Below, piece by piece: positions 34,454-43,032 of a stretch of 64,000 bases of DNA (the first letter of the stretch is position 1; every line of letters starts with the position of its first letter). Under the pieces are notes generated by a model. That model had not been told where the DNA came from, ran no database searches, and saw only the letters and a list, made by a program, of their open reading frames with translations. Source of the stretch: Eubacterium sp. AF22-8LB. Its GTDB lineage: Bacteria > Bacillota_I > Bacilli_A > Erysipelotrichales > Erysipelotrichaceae. The stretch lies in the NCBI RefSeq assembly GCF_003458715.1, contig NZ_QRVI01000007.1, positions 1 to 64,000 on the forward strand, in the 5' to 3' direction. Position numbers and translations under genes: made by a program.

Positions 34454-35161
34454 TTAATCTTCCTGAGCTGCCACCTGCTGTCCTAAGAAGAACGAGCTAA
34501 GGGTAAAGAAGATATATGTTTGAATTACACCTGAGAATATATCGAAATACATATGTAAAAATGGCGTTACTAATAAGCCTAATAATCCTACTGGCATCAA
34601 CATTTTAATTAATGTATACACCAACATAGAAATGATATATCCTGCTAAAATATTACCAAATAAACGCATTGTTAATGAAATAGGCAATGCCAACTCACCA
34701 ATAACATTTAATGGTGTCAACAAGAACATTGGTTCTGTCAATTCCTTCATACGAGCTAATAATCCACCTTTTTTAATACCATTACCTTGGATCATTAACC
34801 ACATTGTGACAGCCAAAGTCGCATTAAAACTTACATTGCTCGTTGGATTTTGAAGGCCAATCAAACCAATTAAGTTACTTACAATCATCATCACAGTCAA
34901 AGTGCCAAACATTGGAACATATTTCTTCGTTGTTTCCCTTAAGTTATCTTTAATTATGTAAAGCACTAAGTTATACATCTCTTCGCAAATATACACAATC
35001 CCCTTGCTCGCTTTAGATGGATCCTGCTGTTCAATCTTCTTCCCTGCAAAATAAAAGAAGAACGCAAAGAACACACAAATTCCAAGCCATACAAGAATGG
35101 ATTGCTGAATCTGTAGAGAAAACTTTCCGATGTGAATGATAATTGCACTTACATCACTCAT
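34454..35161 (-). CDS. atpB: ATP synthase F0 subunit a
   Basis: Stator channel subunit, 235 residues with five or six helices. The essential arginine is in the helix segment LPISLTMRLFGNILAGYI. It overlaps the atpI end by eight bases and has AGGAGG about six bases before its ATG. Confidence 0.95.
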   Translation of the reverse strand: MSDVSAIIIHIGKFSLQIQQSILVWLGICVFFAFFFYFAGKKIEQQDPSKASKGIVYICEEMYNLVLYIIKDNLRETTKKYVPMFGTLTVMMIVSNLIGLIGLQNPTSNVSFNATLAVTMWLMIQGNGIKKGGLLARMKELTEPMFLLTPLNVIGELALPISLTMRLFGNILAGYIISMLVYTLIKMLMPVGLLGLLVTPFLHMYFDIFSGVIQTYIFFTLSSFFLGQQVAAQED

Positions 35162-35525
35162 GGAAATCCTCCTTTTCTTTTAGTGCATATAAAAGAATAG
35201 CTCCCTTATTGCACATAAGCCCAGCTAGAACAGCCAAAATTGGCAATTTCATTAATTGACAAACCACTAGAACAAAGCCATACATAAAATATCTTTTCAT
35301 ATATTCCTGTGTACCCACTTTTTTTCCTGCACCTTCATCAGCCGGGATATTTAAAGCCATTTGAACTATTTTATGATACCCAAATAAACCTGTAGCACAA
35401 CCTATCCAAACAGCTATAAATACTTGAATCATTTGAGAATGAAAAACAAATGCACAAATCAAGGAACAAATTAAACTTAGAATTATAGTATATTTTTCTA
35501 TTTTTTTATTCATTTGCTGCATCAT
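35154..35525 (-). CDS. atpI: ATP synthase protein I (AtpI)
   Basis: A 123-residue membrane protein with about four helices, in the position of AtpI at the start of bacterial atp operons. AtpI assists assembly of the c ring. Sequence conservation in this family is low, so the call rests on position, size and topology. GAGGTAAA precedes two adjacent ATG codons. Confidence 0.82.
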   Translation of the reverse strand: MMQQMNKKIEKYTIILSLICSLICAFVFHSQMIQVFIAVWIGCATGLFGYHKIVQMALNIPADEGAGKKVGTQEYMKRYFMYGFVLVVCQLMKLPILAVLAGLMCNKGAILLYALKEKEDFHE

Positions 35526-35526
35526 T

Positions 35527-35694
35527 TTACCTCGATTTTTTTATTAATAATATAATGCTCCCTATTATGCTGTACATCAAACCCACAATCACAAACAATG
35601 GTGTTGTATGTAACCAACCATCAATATTGTATCCTATTAGGCCAAATATCAGCATGCTTGTGCATAACATTCCCGAAAAAGCGTAAGGTTTCAT
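35527..35694 (-). CDS. AtpZ-like small membrane protein (55 aa)
   Basis: An easily missed 55-residue frame between upp and atpI. It has two hydrophobic helices (about residues 7-21 and 31-51) joined by a short polar turn and ends in KKSR, which matches the size and layout of the AtpZ/ATPase gene 1 family found before atpI in many operons. It starts three bases after upp and ends one base before the atpI ATG, so it is embedded in the operon. The ribosome binding site is weak, and translational coupling to upp is likely. Confidence 0.7.
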   Translation of the reverse strand: MKPYAFSGMLCTSMLIFGLIGYNIDGWLHTTPLFVIVGLMYSIIGSIILLIKKSR

Positions 35695-35697
35695 CAA

Positions 35698-36318
35698 TTA
35701 CTTCGTACCGAAAATACGATCCCCTGCATCTCCTAAACCAGGAACAATATATCCATGTTCATTTAAATGATCATCTAAAGAAGCTAAATAGATATCTACA
35801 TCTGGATGCGCTTCTTCAACTGTTTTTACACCCTCCGGTGCACCAACTAAACAAACTAATTTAATATTTGTAGCTCCCTGCTTTTTCACCATATCAATAG
35901 CTGCTACACTAGATCCACCTGTAGCCAACATTGGATCCACAACAATTGTGATAGCTTCATCTAAATTTTTTGGATACTTTTCAAAATAAGTATGAGGCTC
36001 CAAAGTTTCTTCATCACGATACATACCTACATGTGCAATTTTTGCGGTTGGAATCAAATCCTGAATTCCATTTACCATTCCAAGTCCTGCACGTAGAATT
36101 GGAACAATAACCACTTTTTTAGCCAATTCATAGCCAGTGTACTGACAAATTGGAGTTTCAATTTCAACTGGTTTCAACGGTAAATCACGTGTGATTTCAT
36201 AAACCATTAAACCTCCAATTTCATCTAAGTTTTGACGAAAATCCTTCGTCCCCGTATCTTTTTTTCGCATAACTGTTAGCTTATGCTTAATTAACGGATG
36301 ATCAATAACTGTTAACAT
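35698..36318 (-). CDS. upp: Uracil phosphoribosyltransferase
   Basis: Pyrimidine salvage enzyme that makes UMP from uracil and PRPP, 206 residues. The PRPP-binding loop VVDPMLATGGSS and the uracil-binding YIVPGLGDAGDR are intact, as is the basic ITRDLPL region. First gene of the upp-atp operon, an order common in Bacillota. Confidence 0.97.
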   Translation of the reverse strand: MLTVIDHPLIKHKLTVMRKKDTGTKDFRQNLDEIGGLMVYEITRDLPLKPVEIETPICQYTGYELAKKVVIVPILRAGLGMVNGIQDLIPTAKIAHVGMYRDEETLEPHTYFEKYPKNLDEAITIVVDPMLATGGSSVAAIDMVKKQGATNIKLVCLVGAPEGVKTVEEAHPDVDIYLASLDDHLNEHGYIVPGLGDAGDRIFGTK

Positions 36319-36344
36319 TTAAATTACCTACCTTTATAGACCTA

Positions 36345-36353
36345 ATTATAACA
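36345..36353 (-). promoter_or_regulatory. Extended -10 promoter of the upp-atp operon
   Basis: Minus-strand TGTTATAAT is a perfect extended -10. No good -35 is seen. The start would be near 36338, giving a leader of about 20 bases with GGTAGG as ribosome binding site. Confidence 0.6.
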
Positions 36354-36371
36354 TTCTTATCCTCAATAGAA

Positions 36372-36421
36372 AACACTGAAAGAAATGGATTCCTCCAAAA
36401 CTTCCAGTGTTATTTTATATA
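36372..36421. terminator. Possible terminator after the WalJ-like gene
   Basis: AACACTG (36372-36378) pairs with CAGTGTT (36415-36421) across a long 36-base loop. T-rich DNA follows on both strands but without a strong run, so function is uncertain. Confidence 0.3.
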
Positions 36422-36450
36422 ATCATTCTACTTTTTATCATTAAACAATT

Positions 36451-37191
36451 TTACTCAATTGTCAAAATTTCAAACTGCTTTGCCGCTCTTACATCAATTC
36501 CAGAAGGATGTAAGTCCTTTCTTAGTAATACATCTGAAAAAGTATCCAGAGCTAGATCTTGCGTATTCGCCTCTTCACTCAAGTGTGCCAAGACAATATT
36601 CTTTGTCTTCGCATTAATCAGAGAAGTTAAGTTCAAACTTGAATCTTCATTATTCAAATGCCCACTATCGCTAAGAATACGCTGCTTTAAAAACATCGGA
36701 CGCTTTGTCTGCATCAAACGATTAACATCATGATTACTTTCAAAAATATAATAATCTGCATTCGCTATATACGGTTTAATTTGATTCGGCACATACCCTG
36801 TATCTGTTACATACACAAGCTTTTCACTATCTGATTCAACCACAAACCCAATCGTATGAGGTGAATCATGAGATAAACCTAAAAATTGTATACTTAAATC
36901 ATTGATAATCAGCTTTTGATTGGGAATAACATCATGCTTATCTAATGCATCCTTTAAATCACAATAGGAATACACATCCAAATGATTAAAATGCTTTAAC
37001 TGCGAAACATGATCCGAATGCGCATGACTAATCAAAACCCCATTCGTGTCATCCACCTTGGCATTCACTTTTTTAAAACTTTCCATCAAATACTTTTTGG
37101 TTGAACCACAATCAATTAATAATTGTGTATTCTGATGACGAATTAAACAGCTATTGCCTTTTGAGCCACTACACAATAAATCAATGCGCAT
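36451..37191 (-). CDS. Metallo-beta-lactamase fold hydrolase, WalJ/YycJ-like
   Basis: About 246 residues of the metallo-beta-lactamase superfamily. The metal motif HAHSDH lies near residue 58, with later ligands in VTDTGY and HLNNEDSS. The start LLCSGSKGNSCLI is characteristic of the YycJ/WalJ group, thought to act in DNA or cell-division related processes; nuclease activity has been reported for relatives. The first ATG at 37200 directly abuts AGGAG, so the ATG at 37191 is the likely start, overlapping dnaB by 11 bases. Its place after dnaB supports a replication-linked role. Confidence 0.87.
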   Translation of the reverse strand: MRIDLLCSGSKGNSCLIRHQNTQLLIDCGSTKKYLMESFKKVNAKVDDTNGVLISHAHSDHVSQLKHFNHLDVYSYCDLKDALDKHDVIPNQKLIINDLSIQFLGLSHDSPHTIGFVVESDSEKLVYVTDTGYVPNQIKPYIANADYYIFESNHDVNRLMQTKRPMFLKQRILSDSGHLNNEDSSLNLTSLINAKTKNIVLAHLSEEANTQDLALDTFSDVLLRKDLHPSGIDVRAAKQFEILTIE

Positions 37192-38527
37192 AAATATCAT
37201 CTCCTGATGCTTCTAAATTTGTAAAGCGAGATATATTCTTTTCAAAAGCCAATTGAATCTTTCCAATACCACCATTACGATGCTTTGCCAAAGACAAATC
37301 AACAACCTCTGTTTCTTCTTGTGATTCCTTATCTTTATCATAATAATTACTACGATATAAGAACATAACAATATCGGCATCCTGTTCAATAGATCCAGAC
37401 TCACGCAAATCGGATAATTGTGGTTCATGATCTGTTCTTTCTTCAACCTTACGAGAAAGCTGAGAAAGCGCAATAACTGGACATTCCATTTCTTTTGCCA
37501 AAATCTTTAGATTACGCGAAATATCACTGACCTCTTGTTGACGAGAATCGGCACGCGTTCCTGTAATCAGCTGCAAGTAGTCAATCACAACTAAAGAAAT
37601 CGAGCCGTTTTCACTCTTTAATTTACGACACTTCGAAAAAATCTGAGATACCTTGATACTACTTGTATCATCAATATAAATCTTTCTTTCACTCAAATGT
37701 GAACCCGCCTCATACAAACGAGACATCTCTTCATTTGTCAGTTTACCACTACGAAGCTTATCCGAATAGACCTGAGATTCAGAACTCATTAAACGCTTCA
37801 TCATCGAATCACTGGGCATTTCCAGTGAGAATATCGCAACCGCTCCTTCATTACGTTTCGCAACTTGAGCCGCAAAATTTAAAGCCAAGGCACTCTTTCC
37901 CATGGCTGGGCGAGCCGCAAGAATAATTAGATCTCCACGTTGAAAGCCGTTTGTCATACGATCCAGCAAGACATAACCCGTTTCAATTCCAGTTACACCT
38001 TTCATCGTACGAAGCTCTTTTAATTCATTAATAACACGAGTAACAATTTCTTCACTCGATTCAAATTCACTTCCCCTACGATGACGAGTTACATCCATAA
38101 CTAATCGTTCCGCATCATCTAGTACCGTATCAATATCTTCACCAGATGAATAGCCTTCTTCACTGATTTTATCCGCAACATAAATCAATCTTCTTAGTTG
38201 TGCCTTATTCTTAATTGTTTCAATATACGATCTTGATGTCGCACTTGAAATGGCTGAATCTGCCAAACGAATAATATAATCTGCTCCTTGACTCGACTCC
38301 AACTGATCGGTTTCCTGTAATCGATTTACGACCGTATTCATATCAATTGGCTGTCCATTTTCATGAACTGTACAAATTGCCTGATAAATCTGCTGATGAG
38401 AAGGTAAATAAAATTCTTCTGCATGTAAATCGAGTTCCTGACAATCTTGAATGACTCTTGGATATACCATTAAAGAACCAAGCACAGATTGTTCCAAAGA
38501 AACTGCGTTAGGCATTTCACGAGACAT
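37181..38527 (-). CDS. dnaB: Replicative DNA helicase DnaB
   Basis: Hexameric fork helicase (DnaC in B. subtilis naming), about 448 residues. The N-terminal domain starts PNAVSLEQSVLGSLM; Walker A is ARPAMGKSALA, followed by FSLEMPSDSM, Walker B LVVIDYLQL and the arginine-finger segment. The frame is open to a GTG at 38542, but the ATG at 38527, with AAAGG six bases upstream and one base after the rplI stop, is preferred. No intein is present. Confidence 0.97.
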   Translation of the reverse strand: MSREMPNAVSLEQSVLGSLMVYPRVIQDCQELDLHAEEFYLPSHQQIYQAICTVHENGQPIDMNTVVNRLQETDQLESSQGADYIIRLADSAISSATSRSYIETIKNKAQLRRLIYVADKISEEGYSSGEDIDTVLDDAERLVMDVTRHRRGSEFESSEEIVTRVINELKELRTMKGVTGIETGYVLLDRMTNGFQRGDLIILAARPAMGKSALALNFAAQVAKRNEGAVAIFSLEMPSDSMMKRLMSSESQVYSDKLRSGKLTNEEMSRLYEAGSHLSERKIYIDDTSSIKVSQIFSKCRKLKSENGSISLVVIDYLQLITGTRADSRQQEVSDISRNLKILAKEMECPVIALSQLSRKVEERTDHEPQLSDLRESGSIEQDADIVMFLYRSNYYDKDKESQEETEVVDLSLAKHRNGGIGKIQLAFEKNISRFTNLEASGDDIYAH

Positions 38528-38528
38528 A

Positions 38529-38978
38529 TTATGCCTTTTCACTTACATGAACAACAATTTCACCAATCACTTGTCCACGATATAAATCAACAGGAACACG
38601 CGTTACCCCTAAAGAGGCAATGGATTGTTCCAATTGAAGTTTTCTTTTATCTACACGAATTCCTTTTTTAGCTAAGGCTTCAACAATTTGTTTACTTGAA
38701 ACAGAACCAAAAGTAGCACCATTTTTACCTGTACTCAATCTAAACTCTAAAGTAATTCCCTTTAAAGTTTCACTTAAAGCTTCTGCCTCTTTCTTTAATT
38801 CTGCTTCATGCTCTGCTCTTTCTTCCATTTGTTGATCTAGAACTTTGGCAGAACCCTTTGTATACGCAATAGCCGATTTATTTTTGAACAAGAAATTTCT
38901 TGCATAACCATCGCTTACTTCTACTACATCATCTTTTTTTCCTAATTTACGAATATCTTTAAGCAATATTACTTTCAT
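38529..38978 (-). CDS. rplI: 50S ribosomal protein L9
   Basis: About 149 residues with the canonical start MKVILLKDIRKLGKKDDVVEV and the GYARNFL rRNA-binding segment, then the long connecting helix and the C-terminal domain. AGGAGG lies nine bases before the ATG at 38978; the frame's upstream TTG is inside that site. It overlaps the gdpP end by 20 bases. Confidence 0.97.
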   Translation of the reverse strand: MKVILLKDIRKLGKKDDVVEVSDGYARNFLFKNKSAIAYTKGSAKVLDQQMEERAEHEAELKKEAEALSETLKGITLEFRLSTGKNGATFGSVSSKQIVEALAKKGIRVDKRKLQLEQSIASLGVTRVPVDLYRGQVIGEIVVHVSEKA

Positions 38979-40929
38979 TTTTCTGTTCCTCCTCAATACA
39001 CTTTAGAATCATATCCTTCATCTGTTGTACGGATACGTCCTCTCTTTCAACGGCAGCTGCACTAAAATGACCACCACCATTTAATTTTTCCATAATCTTT
39101 TGAACATTGTAAGAACCATCACTACGAGCACTTACCGCTACTGCACTAGGATTTGTTCTAACCTTCGCAATTGTAAAGCTAGCCATGCAACCCTTAATCA
39201 ATAATAATGCCTGCGACACTTGTGCCATCATTGTTTTTTCTAACACTTCATCCTCAATAGCCGCAATCATAAAATGATCATAGTAAGGTCGAGCCTGTTG
39301 TATCAACGCATTCTTCATAGAGAAATACAAATAGTCTTCGCACAATGCTTTTTCAGCACGCTTTGTATTAGCTCCCCAATTTTGTAGAGCTGCTGCCGCC
39401 TCAAAAGTACGAGCATCTGTATGCATTTTAAATCGATTTGTATCCACTAAAATACCCAAATACATAACAGTAGCCTCCAATTCATAGATTGGAATATGGT
39501 TTGGAATATTTTGAAGTAATTCTACAATCAATTCACAAGTTGAACTTGCCGTACTTTCCACATACGTTAATAAAGTGTGCTTTACAAACGTGTCACTACG
39601 TCTATGATGATCTATTACTAAAATACGGTTACATTGATCCACAAACTCTTTCGCACTCGAAATAGCCGGAATACCATGATCAGCCATAATCAATAGATCC
39701 TTATTGAAGTCCATGGTTGCCATAGCTTCATCTGGTGTAATCAAAGTATGACGTTCCTGCACTACACTTCTAAATGTATTCATTACTTCCTGCAATTGTT
39801 CATCTCTAGGTACATCTTTTAATAAAATATATACTTCCTTGCCTAACGCATGTACCCAGTTTGATAAGGCAAGACAAGCTCCCATACAGTCAAAATCACT
39901 CATGACATGTCCTGCAATATAAACACGATTCGATTCCATAATCGCTTCTTGAATAGATTGAGCCATAATACGCACACGAACCTTTGAACGTGTAGAAGTT
40001 GTTTCGGAATTTCCACCCACAAACTGAACGGTTCCTCCACTCGCACGGATAGCTGCCTGATCTCCACCACGGCTTTGTGCTAATTCAATCAATTCGTTGA
40101 CCATATCATCTAGCACAGTAAAATCATTGGATCCATACGCAAAGGCCATACTCAACGTAATTGATACATCTAACTTATTTGCTTCATCCTTAATTAACTG
40201 CAAAATCGTAAAATTTTGTTTACGCACCTCAGTTAATATTTCTTTATTTAAAATAACTAAGAAACGATCTGAACGTAAACGTCTGACAAACATTTTGTTG
40301 TCTTTTGCCCAAGTAACTAAAGAAGCTCTTAAATGTGTATTGATTTGGGCCATGATTTCTTCATTTTCATAAGACTGATATTCCATGTAGTTATCCAACT
40401 GCAATAAACCAATCACGATTTCGTTATCTAAATACTGCTGGCGCATATTATAGTAATCCGTAATATCCTTCACATACAATATTTGAGCATCTCTTTTACG
40501 CGTGATTTCATAAACATGTCCTTCTGCCTTTCCAATCACCATATCCACATCATCATCAAATAAAGTACGAATATTACTAATCCAGCTTGTTAGTTTATTA
40601 TTCGTTAATTCAATTCCCTTTTCTTTGAAAAAAGGTGAGGCCCATGTCACAATATATTCTTCATTATAAGTAAGAATACCAACATCTCCAAAATTCAATG
40701 CATCTTTCGCATCTTTTCCTAAAACTCTAGAAATATCGACTTCCGTTTTCATCCCATGCTTTTTCAAGGCTGCCCAAAAACCAAAAAAGGCAAAAGTAAA
40801 TATAAACACTAAGATTAAGGCAACAAACATGAAAATATATTCTTTTTTCACAAACAACAGAATCGATAAAATAAGACCTAAAACAAGGCCTGTAGCACAT
40901 AAACTGCGCCACTTTTCAAACTGCTTCAT
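38959..40929 (-). CDS. gdpP: Cyclic-di-AMP phosphodiesterase GdpP
   Basis: Membrane enzyme that degrades c-di-AMP, about 656 residues. Two N-terminal helices are followed by a PAS-like domain, a degenerate GGDEF domain (SDRF at residues 220-223 instead of GGDEF) and a DHH/DHHA1 phosphodiesterase with SDFD (344-347), ADHG, DHHRRSD and GGGHFSAAA. The ATG at 40929 with AGAGG nine bases upstream is chosen over the open frame's start at 40992, which would overlap yybS. The order yybS-gdpP-rplI-dnaB matches B. subtilis. Confidence 0.95.
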   Translation of the reverse strand: MKQFEKWRSLCATGLVLGLILSILLFVKKEYIFMFVALILVFIFTFAFFGFWAALKKHGMKTEVDISRVLGKDAKDALNFGDVGILTYNEEYIVTWASPFFKEKGIELTNNKLTSWISNIRTLFDDDVDMVIGKAEGHVYEITRKRDAQILYVKDITDYYNMRQQYLDNEIVIGLLQLDNYMEYQSYENEEIMAQINTHLRASLVTWAKDNKMFVRRLRSDRFLVILNKEILTEVRKQNFTILQLIKDEANKLDVSITLSMAFAYGSNDFTVLDDMVNELIELAQSRGGDQAAIRASGGTVQFVGGNSETTSTRSKVRVRIMAQSIQEAIMESNRVYIAGHVMSDFDCMGACLALSNWVHALGKEVYILLKDVPRDEQLQEVMNTFRSVVQERHTLITPDEAMATMDFNKDLLIMADHGIPAISSAKEFVDQCNRILVIDHHRRSDTFVKHTLLTYVESTASSTCELIVELLQNIPNHIPIYELEATVMYLGILVDTNRFKMHTDARTFEAAAALQNWGANTKRAEKALCEDYLYFSMKNALIQQARPYYDHFMIAAIEDEVLEKTMMAQVSQALLLIKGCMASFTIAKVRTNPSAVAVSARSDGSYNVQKIMEKLNGGGHFSAAAVEREDVSVQQMKDMILKCIEEEQKNESNIA

Positions 40930-40940
40930 ATAGAAAACCT

Positions 40941-41795
40941 CTATTCTCTTCTCAACTGCAAAAGACAGTCTAACTCTCCCATCAACATCCACAACATGTT
41001 AAGTCCTGGTATAAATGCGCCAAAAATAGAAATAAATGACCATTTCTTTTTTTGGTGCTTCACACATAAACTCATAAAGTAAACAACGCCAAAATATAGT
41101 AACAAAGTACAATCTACAAAGAAAATAACTTGTGTAAAATCAACTATCCCCGTTGGACATTCTATCACATTTTGAATTAAAAAGAACCCAATCCAAATGA
41201 CAATAGAGAAAACGCCTACCCATCTTGGACTTTGTATCTTTGATAAAGGCTGCAGTGGCACAATATCCATATGCATTCGCATACAGATCATTAATGCCAC
41301 TAAATGTATGCATAAAGCCTGTAAAAGGCCCAACATGCCTATCATAAGATATGTGAATACCTTTAAACTAATGAATGGAATATATTGTGAAATTAAATGG
41401 AAATCTTCATAAAAATCAATTCCAAATAATGTACTCCACAATAGAATAATGCATAGGTTCGCTAGAACAGATAGAATAAAACAAAATATAAAATTTGTCA
41501 TGTTCTTAAAATGCTTAAAAACACCTATTCCATATAAAAAGCCAATCAATAAAGAGGTCCAACTATAAAACCATGTTGTAAATCCTCCGAAAAACATTGT
41601 CATCAAGCCCATACAGACGGTTACTAAAGCTCCCATTTTGACTCCACTCATCGCGGTATAAATGAGCACAGGAAAAGCAAAAATCCAAGAAGCACTGGAT
41701 TCAATCATTAATGCACTTTGTTGATTTAAGAATAATAAAGCTCCATAAATAGCGCAAACCATAGCACCTTTTGTGATTTGTTTCGTTTTAATCAT
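40941..41795 (-). CDS. yybS: YybS-like membrane protein (DUF2232)
   Basis: A 284-residue polytopic protein with about seven or eight helices, in the position of YybS before gdpP. Its function is unknown; the N-terminal half resembles the S components of energy-coupling factor transporters in general layout. There is no Shine-Dalgarno before the ATG. A -35/-10 pair ends six bases upstream, so the mRNA may start at the AUG itself. An internal ATG at residue 12, with AAAGG close by, is an alternative start. Confidence 0.83.
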   Translation of the reverse strand: MIKTKQITKGAMVCAIYGALLFLNQQSALMIESSASWIFAFPVLIYTAMSGVKMGALVTVCMGLMTMFFGGFTTWFYSWTSLLIGFLYGIGVFKHFKNMTNFIFCFILSVLANLCIILLWSTLFGIDFYEDFHLISQYIPFISLKVFTYLMIGMLGLLQALCIHLVALMICMRMHMDIVPLQPLSKIQSPRWVGVFSIVIWIGFFLIQNVIECPTGIVDFTQVIFFVDCTLLLYFGVVYFMSLCVKHQKKKWSFISIFGAFIPGLNMLWMLMGELDCLLQLRRE

Positions 41796-41801
41796 AATAA
41801 T

Positions 41802-41830
41802 ATTATATAAAAATAAAAAAAAGACTTCAA
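41802..41830 (-). promoter_or_regulatory. yybS-gdpP operon promoter overlapping the rpsR terminator
   Basis: Minus-strand TTGAAG (41830-41825), exactly 17 bases, TATAAT (41807-41802), then six bases and the ATG. The -35 lies in the 3' arm of the rpsR terminator and the T run forms the spacer. Confidence 0.65.
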
Positions 41831-41842
41831 TATATGAAGTCT
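41813..41842 (-). terminator. rpsF-ssb-rpsR terminator
   Basis: AGACTTCA (41842-41835 on the minus strand) pairs with TGAAGTCT (41829-41822) across TATAT, followed by eight T. Confidence 0.88.
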
Positions 41843-41844
41843 AA

Positions 41845-42075
41845 TTAGTCAACCACGTAAGGTAACAAAGCCATTTGACGAGCACGTTTAATAGCTGTTG
41901 CTAACATTCTTTGGTATTTTGCACGAGTTCCAGTAACACGTCTAGGAATAATTTTTCCGTTAGCGTTGATGAAACGTTTTAATAATTCTACGTCTTTGTA
42001 GTCGATTTCCTTAATTTTGTTCTTAGTGAAGTAACAAACTTTTTTACGACCCATACGTTGTTTTTTAAATGCCAT
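41845..42075 (-). CDS. rpsR: 30S ribosomal protein S18
   Basis: 76 residues, basic, with the diagnostic IDYKDVELLKRFI, GKIIPRR and TGTRAKYQRMLATAIKRAR segments. Last gene of the rpsF-ssb-rpsR operon. It pairs with S6 on the small subunit. Confidence 0.98.
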   Translation of the reverse strand: MAFKKQRMGRKKVCYFTKNKIKEIDYKDVELLKRFINANGKIIPRRVTGTRAKYQRMLATAIKRARQMALLPYVVD

Positions 42076-42092
42076 AAGTAAGTCCTTCCTTT

Positions 42093-42611
42093 CTAGAATG
42101 GTAAATCATCACTAGCAATATCTAGTGAGTCATCTGCATTGAATGTTGAATCAAATGCGTTATTTGTATTCTGCACAGGATTTGAATATGAATTTTGATT
42201 ATATCCATTCTGCACAGGAGCAGCATATGTATTTTGAGCAAAACCTTGATTCATTCCATAATCTTGGCTTGGAGCTGAATAATTTGATTGTGCATTTTTT
42301 GGTTCTAAGAATTGAACACTTTCTGCAACAACCTCTGTAACATATACCCTTTGTCCTTGTTGATTATCATAAGAACGAGTTTGAATACGTCCCTCTAAAC
42401 CAATCAATGAACCTTTGTGTAAATACTGTGTCATTAAATCAGCTGTTTTATTCCAAGCTACACAGTTAATAAAATCTGCATCTGGCTGTCCTTGTGTTGA
42501 AACACGACGGCCAACTGCCATTGTGAATGAGCAAACGCTTGTTCCACTTTGCGTTTTACGTAATTCAGGATCACGTGTTAAACGCCCAACTAATACTACT
42601 CGATTGATCAT
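42093..42611 (-). CDS. ssb: Single-stranded DNA-binding protein
   Basis: 172 residues: an N-terminal OB fold (MINRVVLVGRLTRDPELRKT, FINCVAWNKTADL), a Gln/Asn/Tyr-rich flexible linker (about residues 110-160) and the acidic tip DDLPF that recruits replication and repair partners. It lies between rpsF and rpsR as usual. Confidence 0.98.
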   Translation of the reverse strand: MINRVVLVGRLTRDPELRKTQSGTSVCSFTMAVGRRVSTQGQPDADFINCVAWNKTADLMTQYLHKGSLIGLEGRIQTRSYDNQQGQRVYVTEVVAESVQFLEPKNAQSNYSAPSQDYGMNQGFAQNTYAAPVQNGYNQNSYSNPVQNTNNAFDSTFNADDSLDIASDDLPF

Positions 42612-42629
42612 ATTTTTATTTAACCTCGA

Positions 42630-42923
42630 TTATTTTTCGCTTTCAGTTTTAACAACCATAATACGAATTACATTGTTGCTGATACGAGACAAACGTTGGA
42701 ATTCGAAAACTCCTGCATTGTTTGCAGTTACGTTGATAACTACATAGTGTCCCTTCTTCATGTGATCGATTTCGTAAGCGAATTCTTTCACACCCCAGTC
42801 ATCTACTTTGTCGATTGAACCACCGTTGTCAGTGATTGTTGCATGTAAACGATCTGAAACTGTTTTGAACGCTGCATCATCTAAAGATGCATTTACAATG
42901 TACATAATTTCATATTTTTTCAT
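42630..42923 (-). CDS. rpsF: 30S ribosomal protein S6
   Basis: About 97 residues: start MKKYEIMYIVNASLDD, then GGSIDKVDDWGVKEFAYEI and GHYVVINV. The ATG at 42923 with GGGAGG six to seven bases upstream is the start; the frame's opening to 42977 lies in the leader. First gene of the operon. Confidence 0.97.
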   Translation of the reverse strand: MKKYEIMYIVNASLDDAAFKTVSDRLHATITDNGGSIDKVDDWGVKEFAYEIDHMKKGHYVVINVTANNAGVFEFQRLSRISNNVIRIMVVKTESEK

Positions 42924-42985
42924 GTGTACACCTCCCTTTGGTCTTTTTTGGCTTCTTGCGAAGCAGAGAACAGGCATAAACCTGC
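42924..42985 (-). promoter_or_regulatory. Structured 5' leader of rpsF
   Basis: The predicted leader of about 60 bases can fold into a hairpin GCTTC-GCAA-GAAGC (42964-42951) and an upstream CAGG/CCTG or AAGCAG/CTGCTT stem. rpsF leaders in several bacteria bind the S6:S18 complex for autoregulation; I do not see the conserved CCG element clearly, so that role is only a suggestion. Confidence 0.4.
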
Positions 42986-42991
42986 TTTGTT

Positions 42992-43021
42992 ATTATAACA
43001 AAAAAAGACTTTGTTTGTAAA
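42992..43021 (-). promoter_or_regulatory. rpsF operon promoter overlapping the upstream terminator
   Basis: Minus-strand TTTACA (43021-43016), 18 bases, TATAAT (42997-42992) with an extended TGT before it. The -35 lies in the loop of the terminator of the CmpB-NUDIX gene and the T run is the spacer. Confidence 0.65.
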
Positions 43022-43032
43022 CCACAAAGTCT
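42999..43032 (-). terminator. Terminator of the activase/CmpB-NUDIX operon
   Basis: AGACTTTGT (43032-43024) pairs with ACAAAGTCT (43015-43007), followed by seven T. It overlaps the stop codon of the CmpB-NUDIX gene. Confidence 0.87.
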
